Source: Roseiflexus castenholzii DSM 13941
GTDB lineage: Bacteria; Chloroflexota; Chloroflexia; Chloroflexales; Roseiflexaceae
NCBI RefSeq assembly: GCF_000017805.1
Contig: NC_009767.1
Coordinates: 1,612,001 to 1,676,000, forward strand
Direction of reading: 5' to 3'
DNA: 64,000 nucleotides
Position 1 is the stretch's first letter. Each line of letters begins with the position of its first letter. Below are positions 17,789 to 25,567 of this stretch, in pieces. The position numbers and the translations under genes are program-made. The notes under the pieces are model-generated. The model did no database searches, was not told the DNA's origin, and worked only from the letters and a program-made list of their open reading frames with translations.

Positions 17789-19055
17789 CCTCATACTCCT
17801 GCTTCGTCCGGCGCGCCACCACGGGCCAGTCGAAGGTCTCGCGCACCAGGCGAACGCTCTCTGCACCCCATGTTGCCCAGCGATCGCGCTGTTCCAGCGC
17901 CAGCCGTATGCGGGATGCCAGATCATCGGCATCGCCGGGACGCGCCAGATACCCGTTGCGCCCATTGAAGACCTTATCGGGAATGCCGCCTGCTACCGAT
18001 GCGACTATCGGACGGCGGTGGATCATGGCTTCCAGCGTTACGAGTGAGGAGCCCTCGTAGAGCGTCGGGTGAACGACCAGATCGACCTCTTCGTAAAGGT
18101 TGTGCAGTTCGGCGTCGCTGAGCCGCCCCACGAAGGTAACGTGATGGATGATGCCAGCCCGTTGCGCCTGGCGTTCGAGCGCGCGACGCTCCTTCCCTTC
18201 TCCCACCAGCAACCAGCGCCAGCGCGATGGCAGACGCTCCCGCAGCCGGGTGAGTGCGTCGATCAGGATATGGTATCCTTTGTTGCGCTCCAGCCGACCA
18301 ACGCTGAGAATCGTCAGGTCCTCCTCATCGAGACGAAATCGCTGGCGCAACGCAGCGCGCGTGGCGTCGTTGACCGGCGCCAGACACTCATCGGCGTCGA
18401 TGGCGCTGGGAATGACCACGACCTTCGCCGGATCGACCCCCAGATATCGCGGCAGATCGTCTTGTGTGCAGGCATCGGTGGCGATTGCCCGGTCGGCGCA
18501 GCGCGTGCCGTAGGAGTAGAGCGCGCGGAAGGGCGCATATGCCAGCCATTTGCGCCAGTCGGGTGTTCGATACTCTTCCAGTCCATGCGGATTGGCGATA
18601 AACGGAACGCGACGAAGCAACGGATCGCGGACGCGGATCCAGCCATAGCCGAATGCGCACAACCCCTGGGCATGCACCACGTCATACGCGCCGCGCCGCG
18701 CGGCTGCCGCCGCTATGCGCCCAAGCCGCCAGGAATACCAGGGATAGTTGATCTGTCGTCCCGCAATCGAATTGGGACGCAGCGCCGGCGAGGTATAGTC
18801 GTAGCGTAGTGTCATAACGCGCTCGATGCCGGGGAGAACATCGGCATAGGGGTTGATCGGTCGCGCCGGATCATCATCGAGATCGAGCGTATGGCCGTGC
18901 GGTGTCTGCACATAGAGCGTGATCCGCACGCCAAGCCGCGCCAGGTGCGTCGTCAGGTGGAAGACGTGACGTTCAATACCGCCAAAGCCGTGGAGTGGAA
19001 AGACAACACGCGCCAGCATGGCAACCCGCAGGGCATCGGGAGAGAAGTCGTGCAT
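17682..19055 (-). CDS. Family 4-type glycosyltransferase with repeat-encoded C-terminal tail
   Basis: A 457-residue GT-B glycosyltransferase. GFGGIERHVFHL is near the N-terminus, VVHAQG and NPHGLEEY are in the middle, and LSVGRLERNKGYHILIDAL and LYEGSSLVTLEAM form the nucleotide-sugar-binding half. The natural protein seems to end near residue 422 (TKQEYEVM). The last 35 residues (GRGERREARGEG, ending ARGPTMA) and the stop are read from the inverted hairpin repeat. The start has GAGGCGG upstream and sits 10 bp after the oxidoreductase gene. The four-gene operon suggests glycan or glycolipid modification. Confidence 0.88.
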   Translation of the reverse strand: MHDFSPDALRVAMLARVVFPLHGFGGIERHVFHLTTHLARLGVRITLYVQTPHGHTLDLDDDPARPINPYADVLPGIERVMTLRYDYTSPALRPNSIAGRQINYPWYSWRLGRIAAAAARRGAYDVVHAQGLCAFGYGWIRVRDPLLRRVPFIANPHGLEEYRTPDWRKWLAYAPFRALYSYGTRCADRAIATDACTQDDLPRYLGVDPAKVVVIPSAIDADECLAPVNDATRAALRQRFRLDEEDLTILSVGRLERNKGYHILIDALTRLRERLPSRWRWLLVGEGKERRALERQAQRAGIIHHVTFVGRLSDAELHNLYEEVDLVVHPTLYEGSSLVTLEAMIHRRPIVASVAGGIPDKVFNGRNGYLARPGDADDLASRIRLALEQRDRWATWGAESVRLVRETFDWPVVARRTKQEYEVMVGGRGERREARGEGHEARGERGEARGARGPTMA

Positions 19056-19065
19056 CGTATCCGCC

Positions 19066-20184
19066 TCAGTCTTCGTCTACACCGATCCACGCGCCACCGC
19101 TTGCGGCGCTTTGCCGCGCTGCGCCGATCACGCAATCCGCCAGCCACCCATTGGTCAATGTCGGTTCCGGGGAGACGCCACGATACAGTGCGTCAATGAA
19201 CGATGCGATTGATGCCAGATGCCACTGCAACGTCCCTCCCGGCGTTTCCGGCGATGGCAGTGTTGCCGGAGGCATCGTTCGGCTGAGCGTGGCAATGCGT
19301 CGTCCGCCGATCTCGCCGATCCCTTCGATGACCTCCAGCCCGTTCGGATCGCGGGTGTCGAAGATCAGGGCGCCGGCGCTGCCATATGCTTCGATACGAA
19401 TGTCGTCGCTGGCGCCGGGGACCATTTTCGAGACTTCGATGGTTCCATAGCCGCCATTGATCAGTTCGAGCGACAACCAGGCGACGTCGTCTCCTTCGAC
19501 CGGTGAGGGAACGCCGTTGGCGCCAGGGCGCTCGGTGATGAGTGTGGCGGTGCGCGCCGACACTGCGCGGATTGGACCGAGCAGATGCATGGTCAGATCG
19601 ATCATGTGCGATCCGAGGTCGGCAAGCACGCCGCTCCCCGGTCCGCTGAAACGCCAGGTGATGGCGCGATCGCGCCGCAGGTTGCTGCTGCGGTAGTAGC
19701 GCAGGTGAAACCCGCGCACCTCGCCGAGCAATCCGCCGGTCACACGTCGGCGCGCCTCCTGGATCGCCGGAGCGAATCGTAGATGAAAGTTCACGCTGCC
19801 GGTCAATCCATTCACGCGCGCCAGTTCGACAATGCGCGCCGATTCGTCTGGCGTTGCGCCAAGCGGTTTTTCGCAGAAGAGTGCCTTTCCAGCCGCAAGC
19901 GCCGCCTTTGCGATCCGGGCATGATCGCCGGTTGGCGCACAGCAGTCCACGACCGTCACAGCGGGATGCGCCAGCAACGCGCCGAGATCGGTGGTCGTCA
20001 ACACATGCTTGCCGAGTTCACGGCGCGCCCGCTCTGCCGACGCGACGCTGGCAGTGGCAACTGCTACGATACGCGCTCGCTCCGCCAGGTTGGGGTATGC
20101 CAGCGGCAGCATTTGATAACAGAGCGCATGCATGCGCCCGATGCCGCCATAGCCAACCAATCCAATGCCAATCTCTGCTGCCAT
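19066..20184 (-). CDS. Gfo/Idh/MocA-family NAD(P)-dependent oxidoreductase
   Basis: The protein has 372 residues from the ATG at 20184, which has AGGA nine bases upstream. The nucleotide-binding motif GLVGYGGIGRMHA is followed by the family signature FCEKPLGATPDESA and a C-terminal alpha/beta domain (SGVLADLGSHMIDLTMHLLGP). Members oxidise sugars, inositols or modified sugars, usually with NAD(P)+. Four bases separate it from the upstream DUF402 gene, and 10 bp from the downstream glycosyltransferase gene. The substrate is unknown; the neighbours suggest a sugar destined for glycosylation. Confidence 0.88.
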   Translation of the reverse strand: MAAEIGIGLVGYGGIGRMHALCYQMLPLAYPNLAERARIVAVATASVASAERARRELGKHVLTTTDLGALLAHPAVTVVDCCAPTGDHARIAKAALAAGKALFCEKPLGATPDESARIVELARVNGLTGSVNFHLRFAPAIQEARRRVTGGLLGEVRGFHLRYYRSSNLRRDRAITWRFSGPGSGVLADLGSHMIDLTMHLLGPIRAVSARTATLITERPGANGVPSPVEGDDVAWLSLELINGGYGTIEVSKMVPGASDDIRIEAYGSAGALIFDTRDPNGLEVIEGIGEIGGRRIATLSRTMPPATLPSPETPGGTLQWHLASIASFIDALYRGVSPEPTLTNGWLADCVIGAARQSAASGGAWIGVDED

Positions 20185-20188
20185 GTCG

Positions 20189-20665
20189 TCACGTCCTGTC
20201 GAACGGCGGCGCACCTGCGCGCGCGAGGCATTCCAGTTCGTCCAGGGCGGCGTGAGCGGCGGCATAGATGTGCGGCTCACGCTGCGCCAGTTCGCGTTCC
20301 TCGAACTCCTCGACATCGAGCCTCAGCAGTCGATCGCGCCGCGCCGACACGAACAGATCGAGGTCGAGGTCTTCGGAGGTGATTGCCTCTGCGCTGATAA
20401 TTGCCGGGCGCGTCACATTACAGTACCATCCTTTGAGCGCGCCGGTCGCATTGCGCAATTCAAACACATTGTACCAGCGGTTGGCGTAGAAATGCTCGAA
20501 GAAGACATCCCCCGTCTCGAAAGTCACATACCCCAGGTCGAGGCGTGGGCGATCCCAGCGGGCGCGCACCAGCGCATAGTCCGGCGTCATTTGCACAACC
20601 TCTGCCTGGTAGGTGACGGTGTGATTCTTGGTGGGTTTAAGCAGCCTGACGGTGACGACCTTCAC
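20189..20665 (-). CDS. DUF402-family protein
   Basis: The protein has 158 residues from the GTG at 20665, which overlaps the stop of the methyltransferase gene as GTGA, with GGAG seven bases upstream. Longer upstream frames run through the methyltransferase gene in a wrong phase and are rejected. The fold signature of DUF402 is present: FFEHFYANRWYNVFEL, GWYCNVTRPA, LDLDLFVSARRD and VEEFEERELA with its acidic residues. Characterised DUF402 members bind or hydrolyse nucleotides or act on RNA. The role here is unknown, coupled with a methyltransferase. Confidence 0.8.
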   Translation of the reverse strand: MKVVTVRLLKPTKNHTVTYQAEVVQMTPDYALVRARWDRPRLDLGYVTFETGDVFFEHFYANRWYNVFELRNATGALKGWYCNVTRPAIISAEAITSEDLDLDLFVSARRDRLLRLDVEEFEERELAQREPHIYAAAHAALDELECLARAGAPPFDRT

Positions 20666-21360
20666 ACATAACTCCGCCGCAGCAAGCGTCGAATCTGGCG
20701 ACGCACATTGGCGTCGAGCGCGCGCGCAACGAGCGATGCAATGAACAGTCCAATCAACTGGAACAACGACATCTGCGGGCGCACCAGGTCGCGCAGAAAC
20801 GCGGGATCGCGCAGGCGAAGCGGCGACGAGTCGCGCACCTCGATGTTCAGATTGTCGCCATGCCATTCGCGTTCGACCCAAAAGAGATCGGGCATGCTGC
20901 GCTGGAAGAAATAGTATGCGGGGTTGTAGGCGTACAAATAATCGAACAACTCACCGAACGGCTCGGCCGGTTCGCGCGGATGAAGCACCAGCGTTTCGCC
21001 TTCCAGATTGACATACCAGCGATGGAACGACCAGTGAAACAGGCGTTCAGCGATCTCGGACGGACTCTGAATGTACCCGGCTGCGCTCACCCGTCGGAGT
21101 TCGGCGGCGAACTGAAGCGGGTCATCCATGTGCTCTAGAATGTGCGAGCAGATCGTATACGCAAACGCGCCATCCTTGAAGGGGAGATAATGCGCATCCG
21201 CTACCACGAATGGACGATCAACGACCAGATCGCCACCGCGTTCGCGATTATCGGCGCCGGGGTAGCGGTCGAGCAGAATATTGGCGCGCGGATGCGGATT
21301 ATCGCCGCTGCCGATCTCGAGCACCAGACCGGTTGCCGGAGGATTGCATTTCTGTCTCAT
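20662..21360 (-). CDS. Class I SAM-dependent methyltransferase
   Basis: The protein has 232 residues. A Rossmann-fold methyltransferase core is visible: VLEIGSGDNPHPRANILLD (motif I), FVVADAHYLPFKDGAF (motif II) and SHILEHMDDP (motif IV region). A hydrophobic stretch near the C-terminus (SLFQLIGLFIASLVARAL) may anchor it to the membrane, and a basic tail follows. It is first in a four-gene minus-strand operon with GTGA coupling to the DUF402 gene. The substrate is unknown; a lipid or sugar methylation role would fit the operon. Confidence 0.82.
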   Translation of the reverse strand: MRQKCNPPATGLVLEIGSGDNPHPRANILLDRYPGADNRERGGDLVVDRPFVVADAHYLPFKDGAFAYTICSHILEHMDDPLQFAAELRRVSAAGYIQSPSEIAERLFHWSFHRWYVNLEGETLVLHPREPAEPFGELFDYLYAYNPAYYFFQRSMPDLFWVEREWHGDNLNIEVRDSSPLRLRDPAFLRDLVRPQMSLFQLIGLFIASLVARALDANVRRQIRRLLRRSYV

Positions 21361-21440
21361 GGTGTATGATGGGTCAGGGGTTACGGGCTCTGCTTCAGTG
21401 CATGCATTAACCTCATCGTCCCCCTAACCCCTAATTCAAA
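21361..21440. repeat. TTAGGGGTTAGGGG motif and facing inverted copy at the mreB stop
   Basis: The mreB stop codon is embedded in TTAGGGGTTAGGGGG (minus strand). About 35 bp away the complementary arm TCAGGGGTTACGGG lies at 21373-21386, so an imperfect stem of about 14 bp can form. A related GGGGTTAGGGGG run holds the stop codon of the ABC exporter gene at 3551. It may act as a bidirectional end signal. Confidence 0.5.
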
Positions 21441-22441
21441 TCATCCCCGCTGAGGCTATCGCGCAGGATGTCGATATATTCGAGCGCCAGGCCCGTACCG
21501 ATAGCGACACAGTTCGCCGGTTGGTCGGCGACATAGCAGGGAACGCCGGTTACATCGGTGAGCAGTTCATTGATCCGGCGCAACATCGAACCGCCGCCGG
21601 TCATGATCATCCCTTTATCGATGATATCCGACGATAGTTCGGGTGGTGTTTCGGCAAGGACGCGACGCACAGCGTCGATGACCGCTTCGAGCGGTTCCTG
21701 GAGGGCATCGGTGATTTCATTCGAGCCGATCTCAATCGTGCGCGGCAGACCTGCCACCTGATCGCGTCCACGCACCTGCATTGACAGCGGGCGCTCGAGC
21801 GGCAGTGCGGAGCCGATCTCGATCTTGATGCTCTCGGCGGTGCGTTCACCGATCAGCACGTTATACTTGCGTTTGACATACGCCGCGATCGTTTCGTCGA
21901 ATTTATTGCCGCCGACACGCACCGAATGGCTGACGACGATATCGTTCAGCGAAACGACCGCAACTTCGGTTGTGCCGCCGCCAATATCGATGATCAGGTT
22001 GCCCGACGGCTGCGCCACCGGAATATTGGCGCCAATCGCTGCTGCCAGCGGCTCGCGGATCAGGTAAGCATGACGCGCTCCGGCAGCCTCAGCCGCCTGG
22101 CGCACCGCGCGCATCTCAACCGTCGTGACACCGGCCGGGATGCAGACCATCACATCGGGCTTGCTGAAGCTGAACGGTCCCATCGCCTTGCGAATGAAAT
22201 AGCGCAGCATCGCCTCGGTAATGTCGTAGTCGGCGATCACGCCATCGCGCAGCGGACGGATCACCTCGATGCTCTCCGGTTCGCGTCCGAGCATCGCCAG
22301 CGCATCCGCACCCACCGCCTTGATGCGATTATCTTTTGTCGAGATGGCGACAACCGAAGGTTCAGAGAGGACGATGCCGCGACCTTTGACATATACCAGC
22401 ACATTGGCGGTGCCCAGGTCGATGCCGATCTTCTTTGCCAT
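21431..22441 (-). CDS. mreB: Rod shape-determining protein MreB
   Basis: The protein has 336 residues from the ATG at 22441, with AGGAAGG just upstream; an earlier ATG at 22501 would add 20 atypical residues. It is an actin-fold ATPase that forms membrane filaments guiding side-wall synthesis. Motifs are IGIDLGTANVLVYVKG (phosphate 1), NLIIDIGGGTTEVAVVSL (phosphate 2) and GMIMTGGGSMLRRI (adenosine). It lies downstream of atpC on the same strand but 166 bp away, with a CRISPR-repeat-like hairpin in between. mreCD is not here; a RodZ-like gene lies at 42997. Confidence 0.96.
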   Translation of the reverse strand: MAKKIGIDLGTANVLVYVKGRGIVLSEPSVVAISTKDNRIKAVGADALAMLGREPESIEVIRPLRDGVIADYDITEAMLRYFIRKAMGPFSFSKPDVMVCIPAGVTTVEMRAVRQAAEAAGARHAYLIREPLAAAIGANIPVAQPSGNLIIDIGGGTTEVAVVSLNDIVVSHSVRVGGNKFDETIAAYVKRKYNVLIGERTAESIKIEIGSALPLERPLSMQVRGRDQVAGLPRTIEIGSNEITDALQEPLEAVIDAVRRVLAETPPELSSDIIDKGMIMTGGGSMLRRINELLTDVTGVPCYVADQPANCVAIGTGLALEYIDILRDSLSGDDLN

Positions 22442-22571
22442 ACCTTCCTGCCCGGCAGATTGTGCCCTCAGCATGAAATATCGCAGGGTCAAGAGCAGCA
22501 TTCATGATACTGCATCCCGCGCCCTGCGATAGCGACTCATAGGGAGCGCATTTTCACGTTACGTTTCGTTT

Positions 22572-22604
22572 GTTTCAATCCACGCCTTCCGGGGGGAAGG
22601 CGAC
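22572..22604 (-). repeat. Orphan CRISPR-repeat-like unit (type I-C form) after atpC
   Basis: On the minus strand the 33 bp read GTCGCCTTCC-CCCC-GGAAGGCG followed by TGGATTGAAAC. This has the layout of type I-C CRISPR repeats: 5' GTCGC, a G/C stem of 8 bp with a 4-base loop, and a 3' ATTGAAAC tail. It begins 3 bp after the atpC stop. No second copy, spacer or cas gene is seen in the window. It could also simply serve as the hairpin of the atp operon end. Confidence 0.6.
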
Positions 22605-22606
22605 CG

Positions 22607-23026
22607 CTAATCGCGCTCACGCCGGATTTTCTTCAACTGCGCGACTTTCAACTGCACGAGCGCGCGACGCAGCTCCGCTTCGGCGAGCGCCAGGTCCTGC
22701 GCACTCCTGCGTTCGGCAATGCGCTGCTCGGCAGCGCGACGTGCCGCTTCGGCGCGCGCCTCGTCGATCTCATCGGCGCGTTCGGCGGTATCCGCCAGGA
22801 TCGTCACCCGGTGCGGCAGCACTTCCATAAATCCGCCGGAGATCGCAAAGGGGGTCGTCACCCCATCCTTGACGATATCGAGCTCACCGATCTCGAGGAT
22901 CGTCAGGAGCGGGGCGTGGCGCGGCAGGATGCCAACGCGACCGTCTTTCGTCGGCGCGTTGATCATATCCACATCATCAGAGAGCACGACGCGCTCTGCT
23001 GTCACGATCTCGAGATGAATCGGCAT
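22607..23026 (-). CDS. atpC: ATP synthase F1 epsilon subunit
   Basis: The protein has 139 residues. The N-terminal beta sandwich is typical (MPIHLEIVTAERVVLSDDVDMINAP, VGILPRHAPLLTIL, ISGGFMEVLPHRVTILADTAE), followed by an Ala/Arg-rich helical hairpin (DEARAEAARRAAEQRIAE). It is part of the central stalk; it couples rotation and can inhibit ATP hydrolysis. It is last in the atp operon, 6 bp after atpD. AGGTGAC precedes the ATG. Confidence 0.96.
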   Translation of the reverse strand: MPIHLEIVTAERVVLSDDVDMINAPTKDGRVGILPRHAPLLTILEIGELDIVKDGVTTPFAISGGFMEVLPHRVTILADTAERADEIDEARAEAARRAAEQRIAERRSAQDLALAEAELRRALVQLKVAQLKKIRRERD

Positions 23027-23032
23027 ACCCGG

Positions 23033-24448
23033 TCACCTCCGCGACGCCTCATACGCCTGAATGACATCGTCAAGCCCGCCCTGGAGCAAGAAGAACTGCT
23101 CGGGAATATGATCGACCTCTCCGGCCAGCAATCGCGCGAAACTCTTGACCGTCTCGCCAATCGGCACATACTTGCCAGGGCGACCGGTGAACTGTTGCGC
23201 CACGGTAAAGGGTTGCGAGAAGAAACGCTCGATCTTGCGCGCACGCGCCACCGTCAGTTTATCCTCATCGGACAACTCCTCGACTCCCAGAATGGCGATA
23301 ATGTCCTGCAAATCCTTATAGCGTTGCAGCACACGCTGCACTTCACGCGCCACGCGGTAGTGTTCTTCGCCGACGATATTCGGATCGAGGATGCGACTGG
23401 TCGATGCCAGCGGATCGACGGCGGGATAGATGCCTTTGGCAGCGATGCTGCGTTCGAGCGTAATCGTCGCATCGAGGTGTGAGAACACCGTGGCCGGCGC
23501 CGGATCGGTATAGTCGTCGGCGGGCACGTAGACCGCCTGCATCGACGTGATCGATCCCTTCTTGGTTGACGTAATACGCTCCTGCAATTCACCCATTTCG
23601 GTGCCGAGCGTTGGCTGGTATCCCACCTGCGACGGCATGCGTCCCAGGAGCGCCGAGACTTCCGACCCCGCTTGAACGAAGCGGAAGATATTGTCGATGA
23701 AGAGCAGCACATCGCGCCCCTCATCGCGGAAATACTCCGCCATGGTCATCGCCGTCAACCCGACGCGCAGGCGCGCCCCCGGCGGCTCGTTCATCTGGCC
23801 GAATACCATCACCGTTTTGTCGAACACCCGCGTCTTCTCATCAATTCGAGCTTCCTTCATCTCGTGGATGAGGTCGTTCCCCTCACGCGAGCGCTCACCA
23901 ACGCCGGCGAAGACCGAGTATCCCGACTGCTCCTTGGCGACATTGGCGATCAACTCCTGGATAATCACCGTCTTGCCGACGCCGGCGCCGCCGAAGATGC
24001 CCGTTTTGCCGCCGCGCGTAAACGGAGCGATCAGGTCAATGACCTTGATGCCCGTCTCGAAGATTTGCGCTGTCGTCGATTGATCTTCGAGCGCGGGGGG
24101 CGGGCGATGGATCGGGCGATATTCAGTCGTCTGCACCGGACCCTCGCCATCGATTGGATCGCCGAGCACATCAAACACGCGCCCAAGCGTCCCTGGTCCG
24201 ACGGGAACCGCAATCGGGCGACCGGTGTCGATTGCCTTGACGCCGCGACGCATGCCATCGGTGCTGCTCATCGCTACCGCTTTGACCACGCCGCCGCCAA
24301 GTTGCTGCTGCACCTCTGCGACCAGGCGCTTGCCGTTCTCCAATCGAATCTCCAGCGCATTATAGATTTCCGGTGTTTCGTGCTCCGGAAACTTTGCGTT
24401 GATCACCACGCCGATAATATCAGTCACAATACCGGTTGCTCCGGCCAT
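23033..24448 (-). CDS. atpD: ATP synthase F1 beta subunit
   Basis: The protein has 471 residues from the ATG at 24448, six bases after GGAGG; an ATG two codons earlier touches the ribosome site. This is the catalytic subunit: P-loop GGAGVGKTVIIQELI, catalytic Glu in GERSREGNDLI, LLFIDNIFRFVQAGSEVSALLGR and the C-terminal helical domain. It forms the alpha3beta3 hexamer at the cytoplasmic face. Operon position 7 of 8, 27 bp after atpG. Confidence 0.97.
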   Translation of the reverse strand: MAGATGIVTDIIGVVINAKFPEHETPEIYNALEIRLENGKRLVAEVQQQLGGGVVKAVAMSSTDGMRRGVKAIDTGRPIAVPVGPGTLGRVFDVLGDPIDGEGPVQTTEYRPIHRPPPALEDQSTTAQIFETGIKVIDLIAPFTRGGKTGIFGGAGVGKTVIIQELIANVAKEQSGYSVFAGVGERSREGNDLIHEMKEARIDEKTRVFDKTVMVFGQMNEPPGARLRVGLTAMTMAEYFRDEGRDVLLFIDNIFRFVQAGSEVSALLGRMPSQVGYQPTLGTEMGELQERITSTKKGSITSMQAVYVPADDYTDPAPATVFSHLDATITLERSIAAKGIYPAVDPLASTSRILDPNIVGEEHYRVAREVQRVLQRYKDLQDIIAILGVEELSDEDKLTVARARKIERFFSQPFTVAQQFTGRPGKYVPIGETVKSFARLLAGEVDHIPEQFFLLQGGLDDVIQAYEASRR

Positions 24449-24475
24449 GAGCATCCTCCACTCAGGTGTATCGCA

Positions 24476-25348
24476 TCACATCTCCGCCAGGGCTGCCGCA
24501 CCCGACGCAATCTCGGAGACTTCCTTCGTAATATTCGCCTGGCGCGTCTTATTGTACGAGAGGGTCAGGTCGCGCTGCAACTCCTTGGCGTTATCGGTCG
24601 CGTTGCGCATCGCCACCATACGCGCGCTGTGCTCACTGGCAATCGCCTCCAGCACTGCCTGATAGAGTTGCACTTCAACAAAACGCGGCAGTAATGCACG
24701 CAACACTTCTTCCTGGCTCGGCTCGTAGGTATAATCGACCATGCGTTCCGCCGGTTCGTGCGGCGGGTCGATTGGCAGCAACCGTTTGATCGTCGGGCGC
24801 TGGACCAGCGTATTGACGAACTGACTGTACAGCACGTACACCTCATCGTACCGCCCGCTCAGGAAGCCATTGATGACATTCGTCGCAATGCCGAGAATAT
24901 CCGTCAGACGCGGGTAATCGCCGAGTTTGGTCACCTCAGCGACCAGGTTCTGGCGCGTGCGCACCATGAAATCGCGTCCCTTTTTGCCAATCGCCAGCAC
25001 TTCGACCGTATGCTTCTTCTCCTGCTCATCGAGAATGAAGCGCGACGCGCGCCGCAGCACATTGGCAACCAGGCTGCCCGCCAGGCCGCGATCAGGCGTG
25101 ACGACGATCAGCGCGACGCCCTTTACCACGGGGCGCACTTCGAGCAGAGTGCCACGCCGCATCCCGACCGCCCGCCCGGTCAATTCGCCCATCACGTCGA
25201 GCAGACGGTCGGCATATGGGCGGGTGGCGAGCACATTCCGCTGCGCGCGGCGCATCTTCGACGCCGACACCATCTCCATCGCGCGCGTGATCTGCGCCAG
25301 GTTCTTCACCGAGCGAATACGACGCCGGATTTCACGGGTACTGGGCAT
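24476..25348 (-). CDS. atpG: ATP synthase F1 gamma subunit
   Basis: The protein has 290 residues. N-terminal and C-terminal coiled-coil helices are clear (STREIRRRIRSVKNLAQITRAMEMVS at the start, RMVAMRNATDNAKELQRDL near the end), with a Rossmann-like middle. It is the rotor shaft of F1. The start has GAGGAAG. It is separated from atpA by 212 bp containing repeats, an unusual gap for an atp operon, but both remain on the same strand. Confidence 0.96.
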   Translation of the reverse strand: MPSTREIRRRIRSVKNLAQITRAMEMVSASKMRRAQRNVLATRPYADRLLDVMGELTGRAVGMRRGTLLEVRPVVKGVALIVVTPDRGLAGSLVANVLRRASRFILDEQEKKHTVEVLAIGKKGRDFMVRTRQNLVAEVTKLGDYPRLTDILGIATNVINGFLSGRYDEVYVLYSQFVNTLVQRPTIKRLLPIDPPHEPAERMVDYTYEPSQEEVLRALLPRFVEVQLYQAVLEAIASEHSARMVAMRNATDNAKELQRDLTLSYNKTRQANITKEVSEIASGAAALAEM

Positions 25349-25399
25349 AACTTCCTCAGATCAGAAGACGTTGCGCTGCAACCGCCGAAACGCCGCACC

Positions 25400-25567
25400 G
25401 GGCGAGATGTTGCGATGCAACGTCTCTACTGGTACACCTCTCACCTCTCACCCCTCGCCTCTACCCTCACCTCTCACCCCTCGCCTCTACCCTCACCTCT
25501 CACCCCTCGCCTCTACCCTCACCTCTCACCTCTCACCTCTCGCCTCTCACCTCTCGCCTCTCACCCC
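25400..25567 (-). repeat. Pyrimidine/purine-rich tandem repeat between atpA and atpG
   Basis: A dyad motif GATGTTGCGATGCAACGTCTC (25402-25422) is followed by about 140 bp of CACCTCTCACCCCTCGCC units. Three near-identical periods of about 26 bp end each time in CTCTACC. On the coding strand the tract is purine-rich and starts within the last codons of atpA, so the alpha-subunit stop (GAGGGGTGA) is part of it. The same repeat style occurs at 16115-17106 and 59936-60033. Confidence 0.85.
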
